From: an uncultured Lachnospiraceae bacterium
Lineage (GTDB): Bacteria; Bacillota; Clostridia; Lachnospirales; Lachnospiraceae
NCBI GenBank assembly: GCA_910586755.1
Contig: CAJUJM010000112.1
Location: forward strand, 1 to 13,118
Length of the DNA: 13,118 bases
Direction of reading: 5' to 3'
Position 1 is the first letter of the stretch, and each line of letters begins with the position of its first letter. Below the pieces are notes generated by a model. That model saw nothing but the letters and a program-made list of their open reading frames with translations. It was not told where the DNA came from and searched no databases. Of the stretch, positions 8,214-13,118 are shown piece by piece. The position numbers were made by a program, and so were the translations under genes.

Positions 8214-8262
8214 AAAACCCCCTGTGTCAGGCGTAATTTTCTTACCTGTCACAGGGGGTTTT
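8214..8262. terminator. Bidirectional intrinsic terminator between convergent genes
   Basis: A perfect 13-bp stem (8214-8226 with 8250-8262) of the form AAAACCCCCTGTG/CACAGGGGGTTTT, with an inner CAGG/CCTG pairing. A-runs and T-runs on both sides let it stop the PBP transcript on plus and the spoVAE transcript on minus. Confidence 0.9.
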
Positions 8263-8278
8263 CCCATTCTCTGCTTTC

Positions 8279-8632
8279 TTACTTCATTTTGGAACTGAAT
8301 AGCAGGGAGCCTAAATATCCAAATACCATGGCCCCGCAGATCCCGGCAGCGCTGGCGGTTAGGCCTCCGTTAAAAATCCCCAAAAGGCCGTCTGTCTGAA
8401 TCCCCTCTTTTACTCCTTTCCAAAGGGTATTGCCAAATCCTAAAAGGGGCACTCCTGCTCCCTGGCCTGCCCAGTCTAAAAATGGCTGATAGATACCTAG
8501 AAATCCAAGGACAGCGCCGGTAACCACAAGCATCACCATAATACGGCCCGGCATCAGTTTGGTTTTATCCATCAGAATCTGTACAAAAGCGCAGATAGCG
8601 CCTCCTACTAAAAATGCTTTTAAATAGTCCAT
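8279..8632 (-). CDS. spoVAE: Stage V sporulation protein AE (SpoVAE, dipicolinate channel membrane subunit)
   Basis: A small hydrophobic protein of 117 residues, the usual SpoVAE length. It opens MDYLKAFLVGGAICAFVQIL and contains the family's GVPLLGFGNTLWKGVKEG core. At least three membrane segments are visible, at about 5-22, 31-53 and 85-112. SpoVA proteins sit in the spore inner membrane and move Ca-dipicolinate into the forespore and out on germination. The start is the ATG at 8632 behind AGGAAAGGAGAG. A longer frame reaching 8713 would run back into spoVAD and adds hydrophilic, non-family sequence, so it is rejected. It lies 22 bases after spoVAD and is co-transcribed with it, ending at the shared terminator. 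Confidence 0.95.
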   Translation of the reverse strand: MDYLKAFLVGGAICAFVQILMDKTKLMPGRIMVMLVVTGAVLGFLGIYQPFLDWAGQGAGVPLLGFGNTLWKGVKEGIQTDGLLGIFNGGLTASAAGICGAMVFGYLGSLLFSSKMK

Positions 8633-8654
8633 TCTAACTCTCTCCTTTCCTGCT

Positions 8655-9698
8655 TCATGGCCTGTGTTCAATGACAACGCCATGGGCAATTCCCGGAACG
8701 CTCTGTCCTTCATTAAAACTTACAGTAGACAGCAGGGCTCCTGTGGGGACAAACAGAACCCTTTTCCAAATTCCCTGGCGGATGCGGGGCAAAATGTAGG
8801 AACAAAGAGTTACAGCCGAGCAGCCGCACCCGCTTCCGCCTGCATGGGTATCCTGGCTCTCCGGATTATAGATTTCTATTCCACAGTCCATATGGATTTC
8901 AGTCAAATCATGCCCCTTTTCTCTCATAAAATCTAAAAGGATGGTCCTTCCCACGGTTCCCAGATCTCCGGTAATAATCTTGTCATACCAGGTTTCCTCC
9001 ACTCCCAAATCCTCAAAGTTTTGAATGATGGTAGAAAAGGCGGCCGGAGCCATGGCAGCCCCCATATTCATAGAATCTTTAACTCCCAAATCTACGATTT
9101 TTCCGGTAGTAACCCCGGTAATCACAGCATTGCCGGGGTCGCTTGCACCCTTTTTCTCCGTTTTAGAGGCAGACTCAGCTTCCAGTACCACTGCCCCGCA
9201 TCCGGTTACCGTCCAGGTTGCGGAATAAGGCCTTTGATTTCCATATCCCAAAGGAAACCGAAACTGCTTTTCTGCTGTGGCAAAATGGCTGGAAGCCACA
9301 GAAACCACCCGATTGGCATATCCCGCCCCTACCAGCATGGCCCCAAGCCCCATGGCTTCCCCCATGGTGGAGCAGGCTCCATACAGACCGAATAACGGAA
9401 TATTCAGCTCCATTACGCCAAAGGATGTGGCAATGAGCTGGCCCAATAAATCGCCGCCCAAGAGATAGCGGATATCCGTATTTTCCAGTCCGCCTTTTGA
9501 CAGGGCCAGCTTTACGGCCTCCTTCTGCATCTGGCTCTCCGCTTCCTCCCAGTTGTCCTTGCCCCATTTATCATCCTGCTCTACCCTGTCAAAAAGATGA
9601 CCGATTGGCCCTTCTCCTTCTTTTCTTCCCACAACGGATCCTTCGCTTACAATCAGCGGCGGATTCCGGAATTGTATGCTTGCTTTTCCTGCTTGCAT
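8655..9698 (-). CDS. spoVAD: Stage V sporulation protein AD (SpoVAD, dipicolinate-binding)
   Basis: A 347-residue soluble protein with the thiolase/ketoacyl-synthase-like fold of SpoVAD. Recognisable parts are the N-terminal FRNPPLIVSEGSVVG, the nucleophile-elbow-like LYGACSTMGEAMG, SHFATAEKQFRFPLGYGNQR, and THAGGSGCGCSAVTL, which replaces the thiolase His/Cys region. SpoVAD binds dipicolinic acid and works with the SpoVA membrane subunits in loading the forespore. Length and all blocks match the family, and there is no sign of decay. The start is the ATG at 9698 with AAAGGAG six bases upstream. In Bacillus and most clostridia the order is spoVAC-spoVAD-spoVAE; here the next minus-strand gene upstream is purH, so spoVAC is not adjacent. 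A sigma-G-like promoter directly in front supports independent forespore expression. Confidence 0.97.
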   Translation of the reverse strand: MQAGKASIQFRNPPLIVSEGSVVGRKEGEGPIGHLFDRVEQDDKWGKDNWEEAESQMQKEAVKLALSKGGLENTDIRYLLGGDLLGQLIATSFGVMELNIPLFGLYGACSTMGEAMGLGAMLVGAGYANRVVSVASSHFATAEKQFRFPLGYGNQRPYSATWTVTGCGAVVLEAESASKTEKKGASDPGNAVITGVTTGKIVDLGVKDSMNMGAAMAPAAFSTIIQNFEDLGVEETWYDKIITGDLGTVGRTILLDFMREKGHDLTEIHMDCGIEIYNPESQDTHAGGSGCGCSAVTLCSYILPRIRQGIWKRVLFVPTGALLSTVSFNEGQSVPGIAHGVVIEHRP

Positions 9699-9741
9699 AT
9701 TCTTCTCCTTTCTAGCCTTTCTTGGAATTTTTACTTTTTGT

Positions 9742-9770
9742 TAGTATGGCTGGTTTGGAGGCTGGTATGC
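9742..9770 (-). promoter_or_regulatory. Sigma-G (forespore) type promoter of spoVAD-spoVAE
   Basis: Reading the minus strand, GCATA (9770-9766), a 17-base spacer, then CATACTA (9748-9742). Both boxes fit the Bacillus sigma-G consensus (GHATR, then CATNHTA, spacer 17-18). Start of transcription would be near 9735, about 37 bases before the spoVAD ATG. Sigma-F recognises similar boxes and cannot be excluded. Confidence 0.7.
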
Positions 9771-9803
9771 ATTGGAAGAATGAATCCGGGATAACTCGTA
9801 AAC

Positions 9804-9871
9804 AAAAAATATGCTCTAAATGCCTTGGCAAATCACGAAAAAACATGATTCAGAAGTCATTTAGAGCATAT
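9804..9871 (-). terminator. Intrinsic terminator of the purO-purH operon
   Basis: A perfect 14-bp inverted repeat (9809-9822 with 9858-9871) encloses a second stem (minus strand AATCATG/CGTGATT around a T6 loop). On the minus strand it is followed by T6 (9809-9804). It lies 14 bases after the purH stop and separates that operon from the spoVAD promoter. Confidence 0.85.
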
Positions 9872-9885
9872 AGTGGAACTTTCGA

Positions 9886-11064
9886 TTAGTGGTGGAACAG
9901 CCGGATGCCAGTAAAGGCCATTGCCATACCGTATTTGTTGCAGGTCTCAATTACATTGTCATCTCTTACAGAGCCGCCGGGCTGAGCCACATATTTTACG
10001 CCGCTTTTAAAGGCTCTGTCTATGTTGTCGCCAAAGGGGAAGAAGGCGTCGGATCCCAGCGCAACATCCTGCATCTGATCCAGCCAGGCCCGCTTTTCTT
10101 CTTTAGTAAATACAGGGGGCTTTACTTTAAAAATATTCTCCCATCTTCCATCTGCCAAGACATCCATATATTCATCTCCAATATAAACATCAATGGCATT
10201 ATCCCGATCTGCCCGGCGGATGCCGTCTACAAAGGAAAGATTTAATACCTGAGGCGCCTGGCGCAGAAACCAGTTATCCGCCTTCTGGCCTGCCAGCCTG
10301 GTACAATGTACTCTGGACTGCTGGCCTGCGCCGATACCGATAGCCTGTCCGCCCTTGGCGTAGCACACCGAGTTAGACTGGGTGTATTTTAAGGTAATTA
10401 AAGAAATCATCAGATCTACCTTGGCTTCATAGGGGATTTCTTTATTTTCCGTTACTACATTGGCTAAAAGTTCGGTATTGATGGCCAGCTCATTTCTGCC
10501 CTGTTCAAATACAATGCCGAATACCTGCTTGCGCTCAATGGGCTCCGGAACATACCCGGGATCGATCTGGATTACATTGTAATTGCCATTCTTTTTGGAT
10601 TTTAAAATTTCCAAAGCCTCCGGTTCATAGCCGGGAGCAATGACTCCGTCTGATACTTCTCTCTTAATAATTTTTGCAGTATCCACGTCGCAGACATCAG
10701 AAAGGGAAATAAAATCGCCGAAAGAGGACATTCTGTCTGCCCCTCTGGCTCTGGCATAGGCGCAGGCTAATGGGGACAGTTCCCCCATATCGTCAACCCA
10801 GTAAATTCTTGCCAGGGTTTCGGTAAGAGGAAGGCCTACTGCCGCTCCTGCCGGAGAAACGTGTTTAAAAGATGCGGCCGCAGGAAGACCCGTTGCCTCC
10901 TTTAACTCCTTTACCAGCTGCCAGCCGTTAAAAGCGTCCATAAAGTTAATGTATCCGGGCTTTCCGCTGAGTACGGTGATGGGAAGATCTTTTCCCTCAT
11001 TCATAAAAATACGGGACGGCTTCTGATTTGGGTTGCAGCCGTACTTTAACTGTAATTCGTTCAT
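9886..11064 (-). CDS. purH: Stand-alone AICAR transformylase (phosphoribosylaminoimidazolecarboxamide formyltransferase)
   Basis: A 392-residue protein matching only the AICAR transformylase part of PurH. It moves the formyl group of 10-formyl-tetrahydrofolate to AICAR to give FAICAR, the penultimate step to IMP. The catalytic Lys-His pair is K67-H68 in AASFKHVSPAGAAVG. Other conserved blocks are LKYTQSNSVCYA, GIGAGQQSRVHC and the C-terminal DAFFPFGDNIDRA and GGSVRDDNVI. The usual bifunctional PurH has about 510 residues and carries an N-terminal MGS-like IMP cyclohydrolase domain. That domain is missing here, and the protein starts naturally at MNELQLKYGCNPNQKP. The missing activity is supplied by the adjacent purO. 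The start at 11064 has AAGGAG upstream. It is co-transcribed from the riboswitch-controlled promoter. Confidence 0.96.
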   Translation of the reverse strand: MNELQLKYGCNPNQKPSRIFMNEGKDLPITVLSGKPGYINFMDAFNGWQLVKELKEATGLPAAASFKHVSPAGAAVGLPLTETLARIYWVDDMGELSPLACAYARARGADRMSSFGDFISLSDVCDVDTAKIIKREVSDGVIAPGYEPEALEILKSKKNGNYNVIQIDPGYVPEPIERKQVFGIVFEQGRNELAINTELLANVVTENKEIPYEAKVDLMISLITLKYTQSNSVCYAKGGQAIGIGAGQQSRVHCTRLAGQKADNWFLRQAPQVLNLSFVDGIRRADRDNAIDVYIGDEYMDVLADGRWENIFKVKPPVFTKEEKRAWLDQMQDVALGSDAFFPFGDNIDRAFKSGVKYVAQPGGSVRDDNVIETCNKYGMAMAFTGIRLFHH

Positions 11065-11090
11065 TTCTCTTCTCCTTTTTCAGATATACC

Positions 11091-11117
11091 GGCACGCGCC
11101 GCATAGCGGCGCATGCC
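11091..11117 (-). other. Intercistronic hairpin between purO and purH
   Basis: Twelve-base arms (11091-11102 and 11106-11117) pair with one G·U around a 3-base loop, giving a very GC-rich hairpin that begins 2 bases after the purO stop. No T-run follows on either strand, so it is not a normal terminator. It may stabilise or process the mRNA between the two genes (inference). Confidence 0.7.
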
Positions 11118-11119
11118 AT

Positions 11120-11833
11120 TTACTGGTTTTTATTGACAATTTTTGTCTCATAGGTTCCGGATGCAATATCAATGTAGCGGACAAATAATGATACCTTATT
11201 GTCCTGGTTTAAATTACTCCACAGAAGATCTGTAAATTCCTCTATATCATTGGGAATTCTTACTAACTTCGGTTCTCCTTCGAAGCTGGGCAGCGGATTT
11301 CCGTCGTGCATGTAGGTATGGATAAACCGCCCCTCTCCGGCTGCCGGAGTTTCATAAGCAAATGTATACCGGTTACAGGAATGGGGATTTCCGTTATTGC
11401 TCTTTAAGATAGACATGGCATAATGATATTTGCCGCCTTCTATGTGCATGATACCGGAAATACGCGGGGTATAGTTGGGGCCGTCAGGTTCAAACTCCCT
11501 GGTACGCAGGGACTGTTCAAAGGTCATCTGCCGATCCATTCCCTCATAAATGGTATCTGTCTGATCTCCGTTGGTTACAATGGTCTTGTTTCCTAATACC
11601 CGAACCGGAGCATAGATAATCAAACTGGGATCTGTCAGCTTGGAAGGGTCAAATGCCTGAGTGCGGATCCCTTCTCCTTCTTCCACAAAAATCCGGTTGC
11701 GGCTGTTCTCGCTTCTTCCCATAATGAAATAAGCGGCAACCGCTTTGGTTCCATCCTCTGACTCTCCAAGGATAATGCCTCTTCCAGGGTAAGAATTGTT
11801 CTTTAGTTCCTCTGCTAATGATAACATCTCCAT
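11120..11833 (-). CDS. purO: PurO-type (archaeal-type) IMP cyclohydrolase
   Basis: A 237-residue protein of the IMP cyclohydrolase family known from archaeal PurO, unrelated to the PurH cyclohydrolase domain. It closes the ring of FAICAR to form IMP. Family marks are SYPGRGIILGESEDGT (residues 14-29), AAYFIMGRSENSRNR (33-47) and the central DGPNYTPRISG and HYAMSILKSN blocks. The frame can be read back to 11992, but that extension runs straight through the riboswitch and its terminator. The ATG at 11833 follows AGGAGG (11842-11847) by eight bases and begins the conserved region, so it is chosen. An ATG at 11893 is also in frame but has no comparable ribosome binding site. It is the first gene of the purO-purH operon, with FAICAR passing between the two products. 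Confidence 0.93.
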   Translation of the reverse strand: MEMLSLAEELKNNSYPGRGIILGESEDGTKAVAAYFIMGRSENSRNRIFVEEGEGIRTQAFDPSKLTDPSLIIYAPVRVLGNKTIVTNGDQTDTIYEGMDRQMTFEQSLRTREFEPDGPNYTPRISGIMHIEGGKYHYAMSILKSNNGNPHSCNRYTFAYETPAAGEGRFIHTYMHDGNPLPSFEGEPKLVRIPNDIEEFTDLLWSNLNQDNKVSLFVRYIDIASGTYETKIVNKNQ

Positions 11834-11913
11834 CGCTTTTTCCTCCTGAATTTCTATGTAGGGATAAGTTCTGCAGCTGGCGCGTTTTTTCATGGGCGCG
11901 TCCTGTAAAATCG

Positions 11914-11951
11914 AAAAAAGCCTGAGCGCCTCAAAAAAGAAGCGCCCAGGC
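11914..11951 (-). terminator. Riboswitch-controlled terminator in the purO leader
   Basis: On the minus strand, 13-base arms (11951-11939 and 11932-11920) pair with two G·U wobbles around a T6 loop and are followed by T6 (11919-11914). The 5' arm contains the GCCTGGGC of the aptamer's 3' strand, so ligand-bound aptamer and terminator exclude each other. This predicts that ZTP turns expression on. Confidence 0.9.
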
Positions 11952-12014
11952 GGCCGGCTCAATATAAAACGTGCTCCCCGTGGTTTTCCCACTTATTCCG
12001 CCAGTTGCACGTTC
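11944..12014 (-). promoter_or_regulatory. ZTP riboswitch (pfl motif) aptamer
   Basis: On the minus strand the leader shows every hallmark of the pfl/ZTP aptamer in order. P1 is AACGTGC with GCACGTT. The conserved CTGGCGG lies just inside P1. P2 is GTGG/CCAC with a GAAAA loop, followed by GGGGAGC. After a short linker comes the 3' domain CCGCCTGGGC, whose CCGCC can pair with GGCGG as the pseudoknot. The family senses ZTP/ZMP, which accumulates when 10-formyl-folate is short and AICAR is not formylated. The downstream genes encode exactly the enzymes that consume AICAR, which supports the call. Identified by motif, not by a covariance search. Confidence 0.94.
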
Positions 12015-12021
12015 TAAATTA

Positions 12022-12050
12022 ATCATAACGGATTCTTGTGAAGATTGCAA
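12022..12050 (-). promoter_or_regulatory. Sigma-A promoter of the purO-purH operon
   Basis: On the minus strand TTGCAA (12050-12045), a 17-base spacer and TATGAT (12027-12022). Transcription would start near 12015, just at the 5' edge of the riboswitch aptamer. The -35 lies 10 bases from the -35 of the divergent Uma2 promoter. Confidence 0.87.
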
Positions 12051-12060
12051 GTGAAAATTA

Positions 12061-12103
12061 TTGAACTTTCTCACAGATTATGCTATTCTCTAAATAAAGG
12101 AAG
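12061..12103 (+). promoter_or_regulatory. Promoter and RBS of the Uma2-family gene (repeat copy 1)
   Basis: TTGAAC (12061-12066), a 17-base spacer and TATTCT (12084-12089) with an extended -10 TG at 12081-12082. AAAGGAAG (12096-12103) is the ribosome binding site. The first 40 bases (12061-12100) recur at 13079-13118 with 35 identities. Confidence 0.78.
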
Positions 12104-12111
12104 TGTTATTC

Positions 12112-12675
12112 ATGCCAGCGTTACAGCCGCAGTTTCAAATTAATACTTTAGAGCAATATGAAGCTCTCCCGAAAGATGTCAGGGCAGAAGTCTTCGATGG
12201 GCAAATTTATTACATGGCCAGTCCATCCCAAATCCATCAGTCAATACTTTTGGAACTGATCACTCTGCTCAACTCCTATGTAAAAAGCCGGAAAGGGGAT
12301 TGCAAAGTATTTCCTGCTCCGTTTGATGTGAAGCTTTCCGATCACCCCCTTACAATTGTACAGCCCGATATCATGATTATATGCGACAAAAATAAACTGG
12401 ACGAAAATCGGTGTAACGGCGCCCCGGACTTTATCGTTGAGATTGTTTCCCCGGGGAATCCGTCAGACGATTATATCCGGAAAGCATACTACTACAAAAA
12501 TTATGGGGTTCGGGAATACTGGATTGTGGATCCGAAACGCCGAATGGTAACAGTCAACTATTTTGAAGGAGAGCTTATCAATGTGGCATACAGCTTTGAT
12601 GCCACTATCAAGGTCAATATCTATGATGACTTATATATCAATTTCACGAATATTGCCGGATTGCTGAATATTTAG
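12112..12675 (+). CDS. Uma2-family protein (putative PD-(D/E)XK nuclease-like, DUF820)
   Basis: A 187-residue protein of the Uma2 family. It has the N-terminal RAEVFDGQIYYMASPSQIHQ block. The nuclease-like core is VQPDIMII (D86) and GAPDFIVEIVSPGNPSDD (E110). A downstream YIRKAYYYKNYGVREYWIVDP holds a possible active-site Lys124. The fold is related to restriction endonucleases, but no biological role is established for the family; copies are often numerous in a genome. The ATG at 12112 is chosen, eight bases after AAAGGAAG. An in-frame GTG at 12103 overlaps that ribosome binding site. It has its own promoter and terminator and is divergent from the purine operon. There is no partner methylase or antitoxin in view, so calling it a restriction enzyme or toxin would be unsupported. 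Confidence 0.9.
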   Translation: MPALQPQFQINTLEQYEALPKDVRAEVFDGQIYYMASPSQIHQSILLELITLLNSYVKSRKGDCKVFPAPFDVKLSDHPLTIVQPDIMIICDKNKLDENRCNGAPDFIVEIVSPGNPSDDYIRKAYYYKNYGVREYWIVDPKRRMVTVNYFEGELINVAYSFDATIKVNIYDDLYINFTNIAGLLNI

Positions 12676-12678
12676 CGC

Positions 12679-12723
12679 AAAAGGCTGGAAAACCATTAAT
12701 TTTACTTGGTTTCCAGCCTTTTA
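12679..12723 (+). terminator. Intrinsic terminator after the Uma2 gene
   Basis: AAAAGGCTGGAAAACC (12679-12694) pairs with GGTTTCCAGCCTTTT (12708-12722) with one bulged A. The stem ends in a T-run and begins 4 bases after the stop codon. Confidence 0.88.
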
Positions 12724-12974
12724 TCGTTAGTCATTTCGAATATGCCATTCATCTACGATGGCAAAACGCGCCTCTGTTCCCGAAGACCGGCATATTCGAT
12801 TTTTTAAATTGCTCTTCTGTGTAGTAATTGGAGCAGTTCAGGAGCCCTGGAATTCTGCCTGGGTAACTCTCTCCGGAATACAGCATGTGCCTCTTCATAA
12901 TGGGAGCTTTCCTACAAATTATGAAAAGCAAATTATATTTTTGCCACATTGTCAAGTGGTGAGTTCCTTTTTTC
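12724..12974. other. Intergenic region without a supportable gene; inverted repeat and possible promoter relic
   Basis: No convincing coding frame is found on either strand. A 68-codon minus-strand frame (12955-12749) has no good ribosome binding site and no recognised family. Two structures stand out. The first is a perfect 11-bp inverted repeat, 12736-12746 with 12789-12799, the second arm followed by T6 (12800-12805) so that it resembles a wide-looped plus-strand terminator. The second is 12904-12923, which matches 13082-13101, the -35/spacer part of the Uma2-type promoter repeat, at 18 of 20 bases but lacks the -10 box. This may be the scar of an earlier duplication or decayed gene. Confidence 0.45.
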
Positions 12975-13007
12975 TTGCATATATTTTTATATTATGACAT
13001 AATATAA
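12975..13007 (+). promoter_or_regulatory. Possible promoter overlapped by a perfect palindrome (operator candidate)
   Basis: TTGCAT (12975-12980), a 17-base spacer and CATAAT (12998-13003) with an extended -10 TG at 12995-12996. A perfect dyad, TTATATTATG (12987-12996), one centre base, then CATAATATAA (12998-13007), covers the -10 box, as a repressor operator would. The region is AT-rich, so both calls are tentative. Any controlled gene lies beyond the right edge. Confidence 0.45.
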
Positions 13008-13078
13008 GTAAGATTTTGGAATGTGCAAAAGATTTTTATGAGAAATTCCGGGAGAGCGGCACTGGTAAAAGAAAATCC

Positions 13079-13118
13079 TTGAACTTTCCCACAAATTATG
13101 CTATTCTTTAGATAAAGA
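13079..13118 (+). repeat. Second copy of the Uma2 promoter, cut by the window edge
   Basis: Matches 12061-12100 at 35 of 40 bases, without gaps. TTGAAC (13079-13084), the 17-base spacer, the extended -10 TG and TATTCT (13102-13107) are all kept. The copy runs into the right edge where the ribosome binding site would begin. It predicts a related gene starting just outside. Confidence 0.85.

Noticed and set aside
11834..11992. N-terminal extension of purO (53 extra codons)
   Set aside because: The extra frame is the ZTP riboswitch and its terminator read as protein. The ATG at 11833 has AGGAGG eight bases upstream and begins the conserved region.
12112..12675. Restriction-modification or toxin-antitoxin system around the Uma2 gene
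   Set aside because: No methyltransferase, specificity subunit or antitoxin is present in the window; the nuclease-like fold alone does not show such a role.
12749..12955. 68-codon minus-strand frame, and a neighbouring frame that stays open to a stop at 12727
   Set aside because: No convincing ribosome binding site or promoter and no recognised family. A frameshifted gene joining the two frames is possible but cannot be supported.
13015..13110. Short plus-strand frame starting at TTG (about 31 codons)
   Set aside because: Weak start, no ribosome binding site, and it runs through the duplicated promoter.

Overview
The window looks like chromosomal DNA of a spore-forming anaerobic firmicute, most likely a Lachnospiraceae/Clostridium cluster XIVa relative. 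The evidence is a forespore dipicolinate-channel gene pair (spoVAD-spoVAE), strong AGGAGG-type ribosome binding sites, a ZTP riboswitch, and intrinsic terminators closing most units. No RNA gene, CRISPR array or transposase is visible.

Left block (1-5292, plus strand): a tightly packed operon of six genes that enters from outside the window. In order they are an M24 'pita-bread' metallohydrolase (5' end cut by the window edge), a SelA-like PLP enzyme of the D-glucosaminate-6-phosphate ammonia-lyase type, a Gfo/Idh/MocA oxidoreductase, a YheO-type PAS/HTH regulator, a short-chain dehydrogenase, and a class II HpcH/HpaI aldolase. Stops and starts overlap or nearly touch, and a long hairpin with a T-tract ends the unit. 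The chemistry suggests catabolism of an amino acid-like or amino-sugar-acid compound: hydrolysis, redox steps, ammonia elimination to a 2-keto-3-deoxy acid, then retro-aldol cleavage to pyruvate plus an aldehyde. The substrate is not known and no transporter or kinase is in view.

Middle block (5416-8262, plus strand): a monocistronic class A penicillin-binding protein with its own sigma-A promoter. It ends at a terminator that also serves the convergent spoVA genes.

Minus-strand block (8279-12050): from right to left, a sigma-A promoter drives a ZTP riboswitch leader whose terminator overlaps the aptamer. This controls purO (archaeal-type IMP cyclohydrolase) and a stand-alone AICAR transformylase (purH), the last two steps of IMP synthesis. 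After a long terminator, a separate sigma-G-like promoter drives spoVAD-spoVAE; spoVAC is not next to them.

Right end (12061-13118, plus strand): an Uma2-family (PD-(D/E)XK-like) gene is transcribed divergently from the purine operon. About 400 bases of mostly non-coding DNA follow. They hold a terminator, inverted repeats, a palindrome over a promoter, and at the window's last 40 bases a near copy of the Uma2 promoter, which predicts a related gene just outside the window.
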